From NCBI GenBank assembly GCA_033980235.1, contig CM067067.1, positions 21,759,903-21,823,902 on the forward strand: 64,000 nucleotides of DNA, read 5' to 3'. This document shows, piece after piece, positions 31,661-44,562 of the stretch. The notes beneath the pieces were generated by a model. The model searched no databases, was not told the DNA's origin, and saw only the letters and a list, made by a program, of their open reading frames with translations. How positions within the stretch are numbered: the stretch's first letter is position 1; every line of letters begins with the position of its first letter. This stretch comes from Diadema setosum (taxonomy: Eukaryota > Echinodermata > Echinoidea > Diadematoida > Diadematidae). The position numbers and the translations under genes were made by a program.

Positions 31661-34600
31661 GTTATCAAGCAATATTTTGCAACTCGTAGTCTAAAACTGT
31701 TTTATCATCCCAGCATCATGATCGAGCCTGCATGGACACATTTACAATATTTAGCACTTCCCCTTGAAAACTTTTCAGTCCCGACACTCAGATACTGTGA
31801 AATTTCAAACGTGTCAAGTTTTGGTACAGGGTTATAAGCAGAAAAGCTACATAATATACTCTCTTGGAGGTGGTACAAATTCTAGTCAGTGGAATTTGCA
31901 GATTTTGATTGGTATATTTGAATGCACCTGACACGAGGTGTACACTCAAACATAACCTGAAAAATAGATACACCTACTACATGCTTCTGGTAGTTCATGC
32001 ATTACAGATATGATTTAAACTTTACCTGCAGATAGTGCCAAAGATAAGAAAAGTGTTCAAAAGATACAATTCTGAGAACAGAAATTATCAGTTTGTAGGT
32101 GTTAAAAAAAAGCAAAGAAAAAAAAAACCTCACAAGAATAAGACATAGCTGTCAGTGCAGAGTATTTAGGGTTCTCATTTGTTGTTCCTTGTTTGTTTTT
32201 TAGGGGACACAGCATTATATGAGACGTAGCATACCCACCATTGCACTAAGAATTATATCTGGCTCCTTTTGCTAGAAGGGATAAGGAAAAGATGTCCCAC
32301 ACATACATGTACATACAGTCATCATATAAACATGTGTACATTTAGGAGCATTAATCAATGCAACAGAAAATCTATGTATATACTGTAATACATTTGAAAT
32401 ACAGGCTATTTTTCCACTATTATTGGCAGATTTTTTTTTTAAGTACATGTACCAAAATTACAAGATTAGCCGATCTACCTACATTTTTCATTTCATATCT
32501 GGAATTGTGATATCTTTTTGTTTTACGGCGACATTAGTTGTAAATATGGTGAACAGGAGTAAAACCTACATACCTCCTTTTTGTTATGCCTCATATTAAA
32601 ACTGTTTTATAATGGCAGGAAAAATAGAATATTGTCTACTTTTTTGGACAGCATGTAGAAGCAGGTTAATATGCAGTGTACACTTACGAAAACAAGTTGA
32701 AAATTGGTAGCAATTCATGATAGTGAAATCTGGTTACATGATTTGTATCTTTAGGAGTTGCTCAGAACGTATCATTCTGTCATGAACAGTGTGGTTGGAT
32801 TTTATGAATCTCTACACTGTCTAACGTGCAGACTCTGTCAGATGTTGTTAAGATACAGCAAGAGGTCGAATTTCTCCAAAGCGCTGAACCCCAATGTGCA
32901 AAATTTTGAACTGTGACGGATGCAGATTTAATCCACATGGGAAAGGTCGTTTTGTTAAATTCTAATGATCATGTTTATATCCCCATTTTACAATACTGTC
33001 GAGTGCAAATTGTTTTTTTTCAAAAGATGTGCAATAATCTAGACAGGCTAGCACACTTCAGATGTGGTGCAGTTTCAACCCTCACAGAGATTTGATAGGT
33101 TTCTTGAGACAAGCAACTTCAAGCCACTAAGTGCCTTGTTATGGGAAAGGATAGCAATATGATGTAAATATTCAGCTTTGTATGTTTCACTTGCCTAAGA
33201 TTAGTGTCATTTGTTCTCGAGTATGCCCTCAAGTGTATAGCTTTTTATGTAGATGATTTGCGTGGCAGCTTGTTGAAATGCAATGCGTATATGAGTGTGT
33301 TTTTGCCTTATTGTCAACAACAGTAGCACAACTTGGCCTTCGTATTAAAGATCCACAAAACGGTCATAACATGGCCAATTGTTTGACCAAATAAGTCAGC
33401 TGTGTCACACATGGTAATACTACTGTACACACTTTCGTATCGAAGCGATCCAGTTTTCTATGATATGTGGGGGGTTTTTTTATTATTATTTCAGGCAGCA
33501 AGATTATGTCAATTTACCACAAATTTTCCCATCTGTGTTGTCGGCCTCAGTCTATGCAGGACTGTAAGTGAAAACACTGGTGAACTCATGCATCGTAGAT
33601 CAGAAAAGTGGTTGTATTTATTTATGTATCATATTTGCAGATGGGAAGACCTGCATGTGATATACAGGGTGTGATAAATATTTATTGCAATAACAGCAGG
33701 TATGTGCCCCCCACACAGTATTACAGTCTGTGTTCACAGGAGATCATCACACAATAGCTTAACTGCAAAAGATTGTGACTAACACTTGAGTAACACTCAC
33801 TAACTTTGAATGTAGTGAAAATGAGGCCTTTAGGTGCAATTACTATATGGGTTGGAAATCCCAGCTTTATATGCTTCTCCTTTCTCATTCTTTTTTTTTT
33901 TTCCACTGGCCAGAAGCTTGAGTTGTTGTTAAACATTAAACATGGTACTCCAATAATAGAAGAAGTGAAGGAGAAATACGTAATCATGTGAAAAGCTGAG
34001 AAATAGTCATTTTGGATATTCACTGTGTATTTCACCTTTTGTTTTGATTTTTGGTAATATGTATTCTTTTTTTTTTGCAGGCCATATCTTGGAAATGTTA
34101 ATTGGCACCCTATTAGTCAACTGAGGAGTCAGAAAATCATTTCTTTTGCCCCCCTCCCCCCTCTCTCTCTCTCTCTCTCTTGGCAATCATGTGCAAACAG
34201 TCTTGTTGTATTTACCTCCTTCTGAAGTCGATGCGAGTTCACCTCAAGATACATCACGGGTATTGTTTAGTGAGGTTATTGCAGACAACCACTGAAAATG
34301 GTGTTGGAACAGCGGATTACGACACTACCAAGCAAGAGGATTGTGAGCCACTGGTGGTCCCAGTGAGTGGCATATTTTGCGTGCAGTAAGATAAGAGACA
34401 CTCTGGAAATGTGTGAGATCAATTTTGGCGGAGAATTTTGTTGTTGTTAGTTTTTTTTAATAAAAAACAAATATCATTCTTTTACCATTTTGACTAATGA
34501 CTAGTTTGAAGTTGGGGTAATTTTATTATAAACTGTAGGCTAATTTGGAGGCACCATCTGCCCATGGGCAAGAAGTGGTCATTTGTAGCATGCATTTGAT

Positions 34601-35427
34601 GCTATGTCATGAAAAAAAAAAAAAAAAACCACTGGTAATTGTATGTGCAGGCAGCAATTGGAAGTACATGTGTGTTCAGATGAACTTTAACATGTACTTT
34701 TTCTCAAAGTGGACAGAACAAAAACCCTGAGATCATGTTCACAGTTGACAAAGAAGGAACGGAAAATGTAATTTTTGGTGGCCATCAACATTTCTCAGAA
34801 TTTACAGCACCTTCTTGGGTCCGTGAAAATAATGGCACATTAATCAAAGAGAAGTATATTCACATATTTCATATTTGGTAGGCCTCTTTTTTCCTCAACA
34901 AGACTTGCAGTATTAGGAGTATGAGATGTCTCAGAAAAGAAAAGTACTAAAGTGGTATGGAACATATTAAGTATTTTGACTCTTATTACAAGATTCCGGC
35001 TACCAAGTACACTTTTGAATGACCAAAGACAGGAATCTTTTATTGTTTTGATTAGCCAAAGACTCCTTCCTTACTTGTCTTTAACATATGTCTTTCTGAT
35101 GTTTGCTTGAAGAGGAGTGGTCATAGTATGCAAGTTCTCTGAAAAAAAAAAAACAAGTCAAAATAAGCAGAGACTGTAGCCGATCAAATGCTTATATGCA
35201 AATTGTTTTGCACAAATGTGTTTAAACAGTATCTGCTTTTTTAACCCTTTTCTATTGCATCTATAGAATCACATGGACTAATATCATAACAGTTGCTTTC
35301 TGTACTTTGTTTTTACTTTTCAGCAGACCTTTAATGCATGCAGAGTAAAGATACCCCGTCACAATATAATGAAATGTACATACAGATTTCACCACCAAGC
35401 ATGAAAGCTTTACATGTTTCACATGTA

Positions 35428-35608
35428 CAGTGCACTCCCTTTATGACGAAGTCCTCGGGACCGGCAGTTTCCTTTCGTTATATCAAAATTTTTTATAACC
35501 AAACAAACAATAAAAATATATAGAGTGGATAATGTTGCGGCCTTAATTTTTACTTCGTTGTAACCGGAATGCCGTTACAACCGTGTTCGTCATAATGGGA
35601 GTGCACTG
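35428..35608. mobile_element. Pogo/Tigger-like small element, 181 bp
   Basis: Terminal inverted repeats CAGTGCACTCCC and GGGAGTGCACTG, extended by TTATGACGAA / TTCGTCATAA, with TA outside both ends (35426-35427, 35609-35610). Sequences such as GTTATATCAAAATTTTTTAT and TTGTAACCGGAATGCCGTTA resemble non-autonomous pogo-type elements. It has no transposase. Confidence 0.75.
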
Positions 35609-36352
35609 TACTGTTGCTCTATATCTCTCGTTGTCTAGTTTTTTTTTTGTTTTTTGTTTTTTTGTTTGTTTTTTTTTTTTGGGGGGGGGGTTCATTGCTT
35701 GCAAAAATCATTTAAATGATTTCTCCATAAGCTGTAATATCAGTGATGTGTGGTATAATAGTGATAGAAGTGACATATCATGATAAATGCCATGGATTGT
35801 AAATGCAAAAAAGGCAGTGGTACTTGATACACTAGTAGAGTAGACATGTGTACTCTATTGTAGTACTGTATATGTGCATATCATATTATGCTACACCAGT
35901 GGTGTGAGGGGTTTTGTCACATTCCACTGACTGTAATGGGTCTCCATTGGTAGTGTTGTTATGCTGTCTGAGGTACACGTGGGTTTTTCTGTCCAATTTT
36001 GTGACGTTGACCGAGCATGCGGCAAACATGTGAATTTCTTACTGCTGCTGTAAATAAATATGTATGATATTTACTTTGAGTAAATGAATCTTGTGTACTC
36101 TGTGTTGACTGAAAAAGTCCTATTGAAGTATGGATGATGGATGTACTGGCTATTGTGCTGAAATACAAATATTCAACATCAGGTTTGCTACTCGAGTACA
36201 CTAGCCCCCTGCTTACTGTAAACCATGTTGCACTATATCAAGGCTATGAGGATTGCCACATTGCAGAAAAATGCTGTCCACTGAAGACAGCTAGTCTCCA
36301 ATAACAGTCCTCATTTGATAATACATTTTGTTAGTACAACTAATTTTGTTCA

Positions 36353-36432
36353 TACAGGTGCCTCCCATGATAACAAAGTCCTCAGGGACCAGCAGTTCTC
36401 TATAGTTGAAGGGAAATTTTGATAGAGCCAAA
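36353..36432. mobile_element. Pogo-like element, fragment
   Basis: TACAGGTGCCTCCCATGATA followed by AACAAAGTCCTCAGGGACC and CAGCAGTTCTCTATAGTTG match the left part of the 35428 element. The right part is missing. Confidence 0.55.
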
Positions 36433-36452
36433 CCAAAAAAGTACATACATAA

Positions 36453-36563
36453 AGACTGTATTTAGATTGATGCAATATTTTTAAAGATATCATTGCGGAG
36501 GACCCTGTTGTAATTTTTGGGGGGACATACTGTACACTCGGGACTCGTCTTAAACAGGTTAAA
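36453..36563. mobile_element. Fused fragments: 457-bp family right end plus TAACCCGTT end
   Basis: TTAAAGATATCATTGCGGAG ... TTTGGGGGGACATACTG (to 36532) is the right end of the 457-bp family. It runs directly into ACTCGGGACTCGTCTTAAAC and AGGTTA, the right end of the TAACCCGTT family. Both left parts are missing, which suggests a deletion. Confidence 0.55.
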
Positions 36564-37757
36564 GAGAGCAAAATCAATAGGAGTCGGTGATCCTCTGTTT
36601 CACGTGCAAGTGTTCAACCAGTAGAATCAATACTGTCTCGCCACAACTTTCAAATGGAAGAAAAGACAAGGTATTCTCACAAAAGGAGCCAGGATACATT
36701 TGGTTTACAAGGCCAGGGGTGAATGGCATGTACATATTGTACCAGAGTCTTTATATCATTTCCTTCAGACTTAGTGAGGGTGATCAGGCAGGTGCATACA
36801 ATGTCTTATTTCCTGCCGGCCTTTTCGCTGCACAGTGGTCATCGCCGAAGCCTTGTTGTGCTTTGTTTGCCAATAGGCAAGCATGACGGAGTACTGTCAG
36901 TGGCCGGCTGGCACAAATATGTGGAAACTACGACTGTCGCTGAATAGAGATAATCTAATCCCCCTATTATAATCCTTATTTTGTAACAATATGTCCTTCA
37001 TGTTGGTCTCAGAAATCATTGCTACACCTGAGTGGGCTTGCAAATCAACAAGTTTGGATGGATTAACTGAGTTCCCAACGATAAATCTTTTTGAAGTATG
37101 TACACGATGGCACATATGGTGAATCCAGACAAGTCGAGGGAAACATTTAAGCTGGGCTCCAGCTTAAGCAGCTATTGGTATTGAAACCCTACAGATATAT
37201 GAAACATACATAACACTCAATAAGTGGGCATTCCACAAAAACCTGGCACAGGTTTTTTTTTTCACCCATTCATATTCATGGTAACAAGTACACACTCACC
37301 ACAACACCCAAAGACATAACAGCACTGATACATGTATAATATTTTTCACAAAACAAGAAAAAATTTATTTGCATATATTTAATATATACTTATACAAATC
37401 AATATGTACACTTGTACGCTGACAATATCCCTAAAATTCTGCCCTGCACATGACAGCAGAAATGACCCCAAAAAAGAAAGAAAGAAGAAAAGAATAAAAG
37501 ATATACATACATTATACTGAAGATACCAAAGCTCAGTTATCAATAATGAGCTCAAACTGTATCACTTGCTGGAATGTTTTCATTATTCTTGAAATTTGAA
37601 TTTCCTTCACTGTTTATGTGAAGAAAGGGAGGACTTGAAATGGGAATGCACTAATTTGCAAACAAATTGCAAACGCTTCAAATCATCTTTCAAGGAGACA
37701 ATGTGAAAGTAATTCATTTTGCATTCCAGTCCAGAATACATTTTGCTTTTCTCACTA

Positions 37758-38345
37758 GGCGTTTTCACATCAGCCCGATAAAAATCCAAGCTCGAAATAT
37801 TTTCGCGATTGCGAACTAGCATGCTATTTCATTTCTTATTCACATCAGCCCGAAGAGACTTAGCTCGAATTCTTTCGAGCTAATTGTTCGAGCTAATTCG
37901 ACAGCTGAGTATGTGCAAACAGCATAAGTAATGCGTGTGCCCTCTCAAAAATTCCTCATGATTTGTGTGCAGTTTGCCTCGATCGATCGGGTCACACACG
38001 CTAGGCATAATGGGATGCATCGCGCTAATTTCTCGAGTCGTTTTCACATTATCAAATAGCGCGCTACTATCCCACTATTTCAGAAATTTCCCGAGTTGGA
38101 CTCGAGAAATTTTCTCGATCAGAGCGATACAGCGTTAATTTGTGTTCACATTATCAAATAGCGCGCTACTTTCCCGCTATTTCAGAAATTTCCCAAGTTG
38201 GACTCGAGAAATTTTCTCGATCAGAGCGATACAGCGTTAATTTGTGTTCACATTATCAAATAGCGCGCTATTTCGCTATCGGGAAAATTTCCCAAGTCAG
38301 AAAATAGCGCGCTATTTCGAAACATCGGGCTGGTGTGATAACGCC
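37758..38345. mobile_element. TA-flanked element with internal tandem repeats, 588 bp
   Basis: Terminal inverted repeats GGCGTTTTCACATCAGCCCG and CGGGCTGGTGTGATAACGCC, with TA outside both (37756-37757, 38346-38347). The interior has about two and a half units of a roughly 107-bp tandem repeat containing TTCACATTATCAAATAGCGC and ACTCGAGAAATTTTCTCGAT (about 38040-38290). It is richer in CG dinucleotides than its surroundings and has no coding frame. Confidence 0.75.
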
Positions 38346-39657
38346 TAATTATGTCCAGCAGTGGCTATGGAATTTCATCTATGATAATAACACAGCTATG
38401 ATAATGACACAGCTGCTGCATTACAAAAATCCATGCATAATTCCAGAACATGACATTGCTATGGCGAAAATCTCAGAAAAGTCTTCATTTGACAGCTCTC
38501 CATAATAATAAATTCATTGTGCGCATGGCAGATTGTCATTAACGCACTTCCCTGCACAAGGCAGATTGTCGCTAGGCTGTGGGAGTGCGCATAGGGTCAA
38601 CAATGTTCTGTCAGGCACAGGGAAGCGAGTTAACATCATTCTGCAATGCACACGACAAATTATTCAACTTCACACACTACTAAAATGAGTTTGATGATAC
38701 AGCCATACTAAAACAATATTAGAAACTTACAGAATTCAATGAATACGACCTGCCCTTATGGTGAAAATATGGTTGGCAGTCTTGATTTGCTTCTAAAACA
38801 GTTCTCACGTCAAGTTACCAGAGATGAAAGCTTTTCACATTGAAAACAAGTAGGAAACACGCTTGTCAAACCTCAGAGGAATGTGTCCGAAGGGCAAGAA
38901 ATACAGAAAAGTGGAAAACATGCAACATACAAGTGTGATTATCTGATTTTCAAATAGTTTTCAATAGTTTTCAATAGTGGTCAATAGTTTACACATTATG
39001 CAACACTACAAATTAACCTCAATGAAGTATTAACAAGTCTCAAGGCATGCATTCAATACATATCTTGTTCCTGTTTCCCAATGACAACATTTGCCATGAT
39101 TGTCTGTTATGATTCTAGTTACCATAGCAACAAGAGAAATAATCAGAGCACAGTGCAATTATTCTACACAGATTTGCGTTACAGTGGTCCCAGGGGGAAA
39201 TCCAGAAGGATTCTCAGTTATTATTCTTTTCATTCCTGATGAATTCATTTCATTTCGTTTCAATACTGTGGCCTGTTTTATACACGTGACATGGAGGTAT
39301 CACAAATAAACAAAAAGGAAAACAAAAAACAGACTTCATAGACCAGCCAGTATGCCCTCCCTCAACACTCTATTCATACCCCAGTAATCTTCATGTAATA
39401 CATCACTGTATAACAGAGGTCCACATTACCATTACATTTTACTGGTAAGCATTTAACACATTCCTTGTGGGGAACAAGATGTGCCTTGGATCTATTCTGT
39501 GGTAATGTATTAAAGTTTACAATTGTACCTATACTTGGATGCAATGGGTTAATCATATCACAGGGACCCTTACATTGAGCTGCAATTCAATCTACAAATG
39601 TTATCAAATGTGCTTGTATGGCTAGCCATGCATTGAAAAACTGTGTTGCACTGCAAG

Positions 39658-40134
39658 TATCCTCCCCCCCCCCCAAAAAAAAAAAAAAAAGACAATGAGA
39701 CTTTCTACAACAATAACTTTACAAACAAAAATGGTGACTGAATGAAAATACAATTTCACAGTATGAAAACTTAACTTATTATGTACATCTTACAGAACAC
39801 CCCATTTGATTTGCTTCAGTGGTCACAGAGAAATTGGGATTTTTGTAGAACATGTCAGGAATCCCTTCCCTCCAAGTTTTGTCCATTGTGCTCATAAAAG
39901 CGTTACAAAATGCCAAGAGCATCCAAGTGCTAAACTTGGAAGAACGTACCCATGACATGCTTTAGAACAATCCCCGTTTCTTTGTGACCACTTAACCAAA
40001 TCAAATGGGGTTTTCTGCAAGATGTAGGTAAGAACTTTTAGTGTCCTCCCCTGAAATAGCATTCAGATTATTAAATCATTTTGAAAGTTATCAATGAGGA
40101 AATTTGATTGTAATTTTTTGGGGGGACATACTGT
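39658..40134. mobile_element. 457-bp TA family, diverged copy
   Basis: Left end a C-run then an A-run (39661-39690); right end GATTGTAATTTTTTGGGGGG then ACATACTG. The internal inverted pair ACCCCATTTGATTTG ... CAAATCAAATGGGGTTTTCT is clear. The left terminus is eroded, so the edge is approximate. Confidence 0.65.
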
Positions 40135-40336
40135 TAATGTATAAATTTTCACGTTACATTAATTTTCACATATTTCACACTACTTCTGGCTAGCGTGAAT
40201 TCTAAAACCTGAAAAAAATATCTTCACAATTTTCTCTGCACATTTTTTTTCCCCTCTGACAAAGAGCCTGCATGGATCAAAGGCTTAGACCCCTTTTGAC
40301 TAACATTTTTTTTCTTTTCTCTTTTAAAAAGCAGTT

Positions 40337-41111
40337 GGGCAATTCCGCAGTTAGGTGGACATGACATGGATGAAAGAAATGTGCCTCTTTATCTTACCCT
40401 TTGATCTAGGTATCAACTAATGCCATGGATGTTCACCAATCATTAGGGTCTTTCAAATTCAGTAGATTTTATTTTTCGTATTTATTGATTTTGCGAGATC
40501 TAAAACCATCATTTAAAATGTACATGTGGGACTGGGGACGCTGAAATTCACTTAAATGCAAATTACAGTGGGTTCCTTTGAAATTTTTTCCTCAAAGTTT
40601 TGCTAAAGGGTAAAAGATGAATACATTTAAATACTCCAGAAGTCATGTGACATTTTGTCAATTACAAAAGGGTGAAATGTCCTGCGGAATTACTCCGGAC
40701 AAATGTAACGTTACTAACCGTAACGTTACTAACCATGCTTTTGGGGGTCTAGCTAAAAAATTATCGGTCGAACTGCTAAAAAAATTTGCATGAACATTGG
40801 TCATGATGCAATAATTTAAATTAATGCAACACTTTGTTTGAAGTAACTTGAATTTTTGCACACTTTTTGTTACAAGACATTGATTTTTTTGTCATGTCCT
40901 TTTTTCGTAACGTTACTAACCAGCCCTTTAAGTTGCTATAGCAATTCTAATATTTCTTGGATTGTGTTCATTCTTTTCTGTATCATAAACCTGGGAAGGA
41001 TGAACATGTTTTTGACATAATTTTGACTTGAAATGAATAAATGGTAATTTAGTGGTAAAAACAAATATCTAAATTTGTTCAAATGTAACGTTACTAACCG
41101 CGGAATTGCCC
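40337..41111. mobile_element. Iterated-motif transposon-like element A, 775 bp
   Basis: Terminal inverted repeats GGGCAATTCCGCRGTTAG (18 bp, one mismatch). AGTT lies directly outside both ends (40333-40336, 41112-41115); if the outer G/C is excluded from the element the duplication reads CAGTTG. Inside, the 15-base motif GTAACGTTACTAACC occurs at 40705-40719, 40720-40734, 40907-40921 and 41085-41099, all in one orientation, the last abutting the right end. No coding capacity. GGG ends with a 4-bp duplication recall Sola2 transposons, but this is only a suggestion. Confidence 0.7.
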
Positions 41112-43698
41112 AGTTGCACATTTAATGGAATCATATGAAAGACATGGTACAATGCAGATCATGTGTTATTCAAATGCCATTGACCTGCTTTTCAAAGACA
41201 TTGTTTGATGGAAACGAAGGGGGGGGGGGGGACGGAAGAAGACAAAAGAAGGCATCGCTGTACCTTTAATCCTCACTGCCCTTTGATCACTAATTGGCAT
41301 ATCCAATGTCATGTTTTCTTTCCAAATCAGAGATGTCCAGGCCCTTACTGCCACTGAACAGAGACTCATGGAACCTCTATCAAATCCCCTTTGGACCAGT
41401 GCCAGCCACACTGGGACTGTCCGGTTGGAACACCCTTGGGGCGAGGTTCCCTGACTTCACACCACAGCAAGGCTTGAGGTAGAATTAATCCACTAACAAT
41501 GGCACAGCTTTATAGCAAGTTGAGGATCAGTGTACAGATGCATGAACTACAGAATCCCTTTGTGGGGAAGTTGTTGATGTGCTCAAGTTGTCACAAAAAC
41601 AACAACATGACCTCACAGGTCCTTACAATCTGCACATGACAGTGGGACACGTTCAAATAAACATGTTTTGCAAACTGCATGCCCTTCTTTGACATCTGCT
41701 CTTTTAATAGTTAAAGATGCCACAGTTGCCATGACAACTATGTGTATTGACTACCTAGATAACAGTCACCCATCTGCATCACAAACAAAGCCTTGTTTTC
41801 TGTTTACGAGACAGTTCATATCATACAGCCAGGGTCTAGAAATAGTCACCAAACCTTACTTTCATCAGTATAAATGAACATCTTGGACCTTCCTTTTCTT
41901 TGTACTCTGATCATGACCAATGAGGAAAATGCAAGTGTTTACTTGGTTCTGTCAAGAATATTACACAACATTCCATTCAAGTGAAAGTTACCTCTTTTAA
42001 AAGTCAACTGAATAGGCAACATGGTCACGCATGTATTTAAAAACAACAAGATACATGAGGAAAAGAAATATTCAATAAAACACTTTCCCTCCATTCAGGG
42101 GCCAGAGCCCAATGAAATGCACAAAAAACAGTCTAAAGAGAACCGGCATCCAGCATCAATCATGAATACGGGATTACCCAGACTGTGTGAATGCCCATTC
42201 AGTGCACAATCTGATGACTAAAGCAACCACTAAACAATAGGGGAAAAAAAAAAAACTAATCAGAACAAGATAATAGACCATCTGAAGCAAGTCGTCAAAA
42301 AACTGTTACAGCAACAAACACATGTATGGTGTGTTGGTCTCTTCTCTTCTTGTGTTGTTCCATCTTGCTGCTCTGGTCAATTGCATTTCTTCTGATTTCA
42401 AGTGGATTATCTATAATTTGACTACCGACTTTTGGACTTCCAGATCAAATAATGTCCTTTCATCTTGGATTCTGCTGAGACCATAATGCCACCTACCTGA
42501 TGCCTGTTAACCAAACCTAACTCGATAAAAGTCTTGTTTGCTGCATGCAAGTGCACTTGCAGGTCACCTTATTTGATGTAGCTATCTTTAGTACTACCGC
42601 GTAAAGTACTAAAAGAGGTCATATAGTTAGTTGCTGATATCGATCAAAGGGGGTGGGGTGGGGGTGGGTGAGAGGAGTGGGGAAGGTAAGCTTCAAACAA
42701 GCAGTTTGGACTAATTTCGGTATGACCTTGAATATTGTCCTCATACTGTGATCTTGAAGGTCCTCCTTGTAAACAACAAGTCCCCAACAGGGCTGAACAA
42801 TGAGTAAACTCGTCAAAAAGTGATCAGCAATATCACAAGTGTTCATGGTATACCAGATAACAATGATTATCAGCACCTTTTTATCACAATTCCCTCTACA
42901 GTAAGCTCATTCATACACATATAAAAAGTGTAATTTGAATCATGAATCACTATTTTTATTTGGGGGGGGGTACATTTTTTCAGGCTCAAATGTACACAGG
43001 CCAGTAAAAACCCGCGATCAACATGGCATCAGTTCACAAAGAAAAATCGCGACTACACTTGCTCAACTTGTCCAGTTCGACTCAAGACAAACTGGGCATG
43101 GGCGAGTCTTGGAGTCTGACCTAACTTTGACCCAATTGTCAAGCGCACCGTGAATTTTGAAATACAAAAAAAAAAATGGTGCGATTTTGCAGAGCGTACA
43201 TACACACGCAGAACTGCATATAATCACAACCATTTAGAAAAAAGCGTGACTATTTCAAAACATTCACACTTTTAGTGTTGCCCAGATTGCAATATTAGAC
43301 TCATTAATGAGTATGATTATTATGTCCACACACATCAAAAAAACTCAAACCATTTTATCCACCTTAATTCAAATCATGACTATAGTAGCTGTTTGAATGG
43401 GCCAAATATCACAGAGCTTTCCTGTAGAAGAAAAAGGTTTTTTGTTTCTTCTTCCCTCCCCTCCCCCCACCCTTAGTTTCATACTAAGTATGAATAGATT
43501 TAGTGCTTCCTTCTTCTTTTTTTTTCTTAATAATAAGACTAGCCACTTATCTCTGGTGCCCCTGATGATGGATGAATGGGATGAATGATGCAGTGGCTGC
43601 TTGGGGAAGTATGATCACATCACTCATCTCCTGACTGAGCTGCATTGGCTTTCGGTCAAGAACAGACTATATTTCAAGATCCTACTGCTCACTTTTAA

Positions 43699-44210
43699 CT
43701 CTATAAGTGCCATGTTCACACGCCCGACTCAATCAATGGCTTGCCAGGTTCGCATATTCTGCGCAAATGCATAATCCCGCCCACACCGATCAATAAATCG
43801 CCAAATGCCACGGTACAGCGAAAGCGTTTCTTGCGATTCCATTCTTGCCTCATGTACAGTAGCTTACATTTTATGTGGTGATTGACTATCAAGCAGTGTT
43901 TCCAACTGAATTTGGGGGTAAATTCTGAGTATCAGGCACTGTTTTATGTGCAAAAGTCATGCCAGTGCAATAATGTAGCTACTCATCATTTGAAAAAAAA
44001 AAAACAATCCTAGATTTGACATACAATTTACATCAAAGTAAAGATTTGCATTTTCACTACAACTTGCTCTTTACATGTCAAAGGGTGGTAAAAATCTATA
44101 AAAGTTACAAAGATTGGACAAAAACATAATGTTTTCCCAAAGCATGATTGTGCTGTTTTCTCAGAATAAAGTGGCACACAAGGGGTTTTAACATCATGGC
44201 ACATAAAGAG
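43699..44210. mobile_element. TTAA element inserted in the LINE remnant, 512 bp
   Basis: Ends CTCTATAAGTGCCATG and CATGGCACATAAAGAG are inverted repeats; TTAA flanks both (43695-43698, 44211-44214). The host LINE frame (LLTF | KIIYGQ) is restored exactly by removing the element and one TTAA, so the boundaries are secure. A shorter relative lies at 56021-56352. Confidence 0.88.
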
Positions 44211-44355
44211 TTAAGATCATTTATGGTCAGGCCCCTGGATACCTGTCCTCCCTAATTGAGCGATGTCATCCTCACCCTGGCCTTCGTTCATCTGGCCTTA
44301 CTCTCCGGACGCCCATGACACATCTCAAGGGATATGGAGACCTGGCATTTTCCTA

Positions 44356-44562
44356 CTGTAAAACATGATATTTTCGCAGCATGAAATTTTTGCGAATTGG
44401 AGCCGACGGCCTTTTTCGCAGCATGAAATTTTCGCGGGTTGCCTCTAACATTTAATGGGTATAGTGTAGACAAGAACTTCCACGTGCATTTTAATTTCCC
44501 AAATCTTGGCTCTCGCAAAATTGGCGAAATTAAAATGCCTGTGAACATTCCTCGTTTTACAG
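44356..44562. mobile_element. TA element inserted in the LINE remnant, 207 bp
   Basis: Terminal inverted repeats CTGTAAAAC and GTTTTACAG; TA outside both (44354-44355, 44563-44564). Removing it with one TA restores the LINE frame (DLAFSY | VIRLWN). The interior carries two copies of GCAGCATGAAATTTT. A diverged inverted copy lies at about 55454-55638. Confidence 0.88.

Larger units (their letters stand above)
30683..43569. other. 3' flank of the Rab gene and intergenic region
   Basis: The Rab 3' UTR lies at the start, but I cannot fix its end; AATAAA signals occur only far downstream (for example 36053). Recognisable items are the small elements listed separately, including element A. Nothing else nameable appears in 31670-35420, 35620-36350, 36570-37750, 38350-39650 and 41120-43560 except homopolymer runs. 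One stretch (41294-41482) is open in several frames without identity. Confidence 0.6.
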
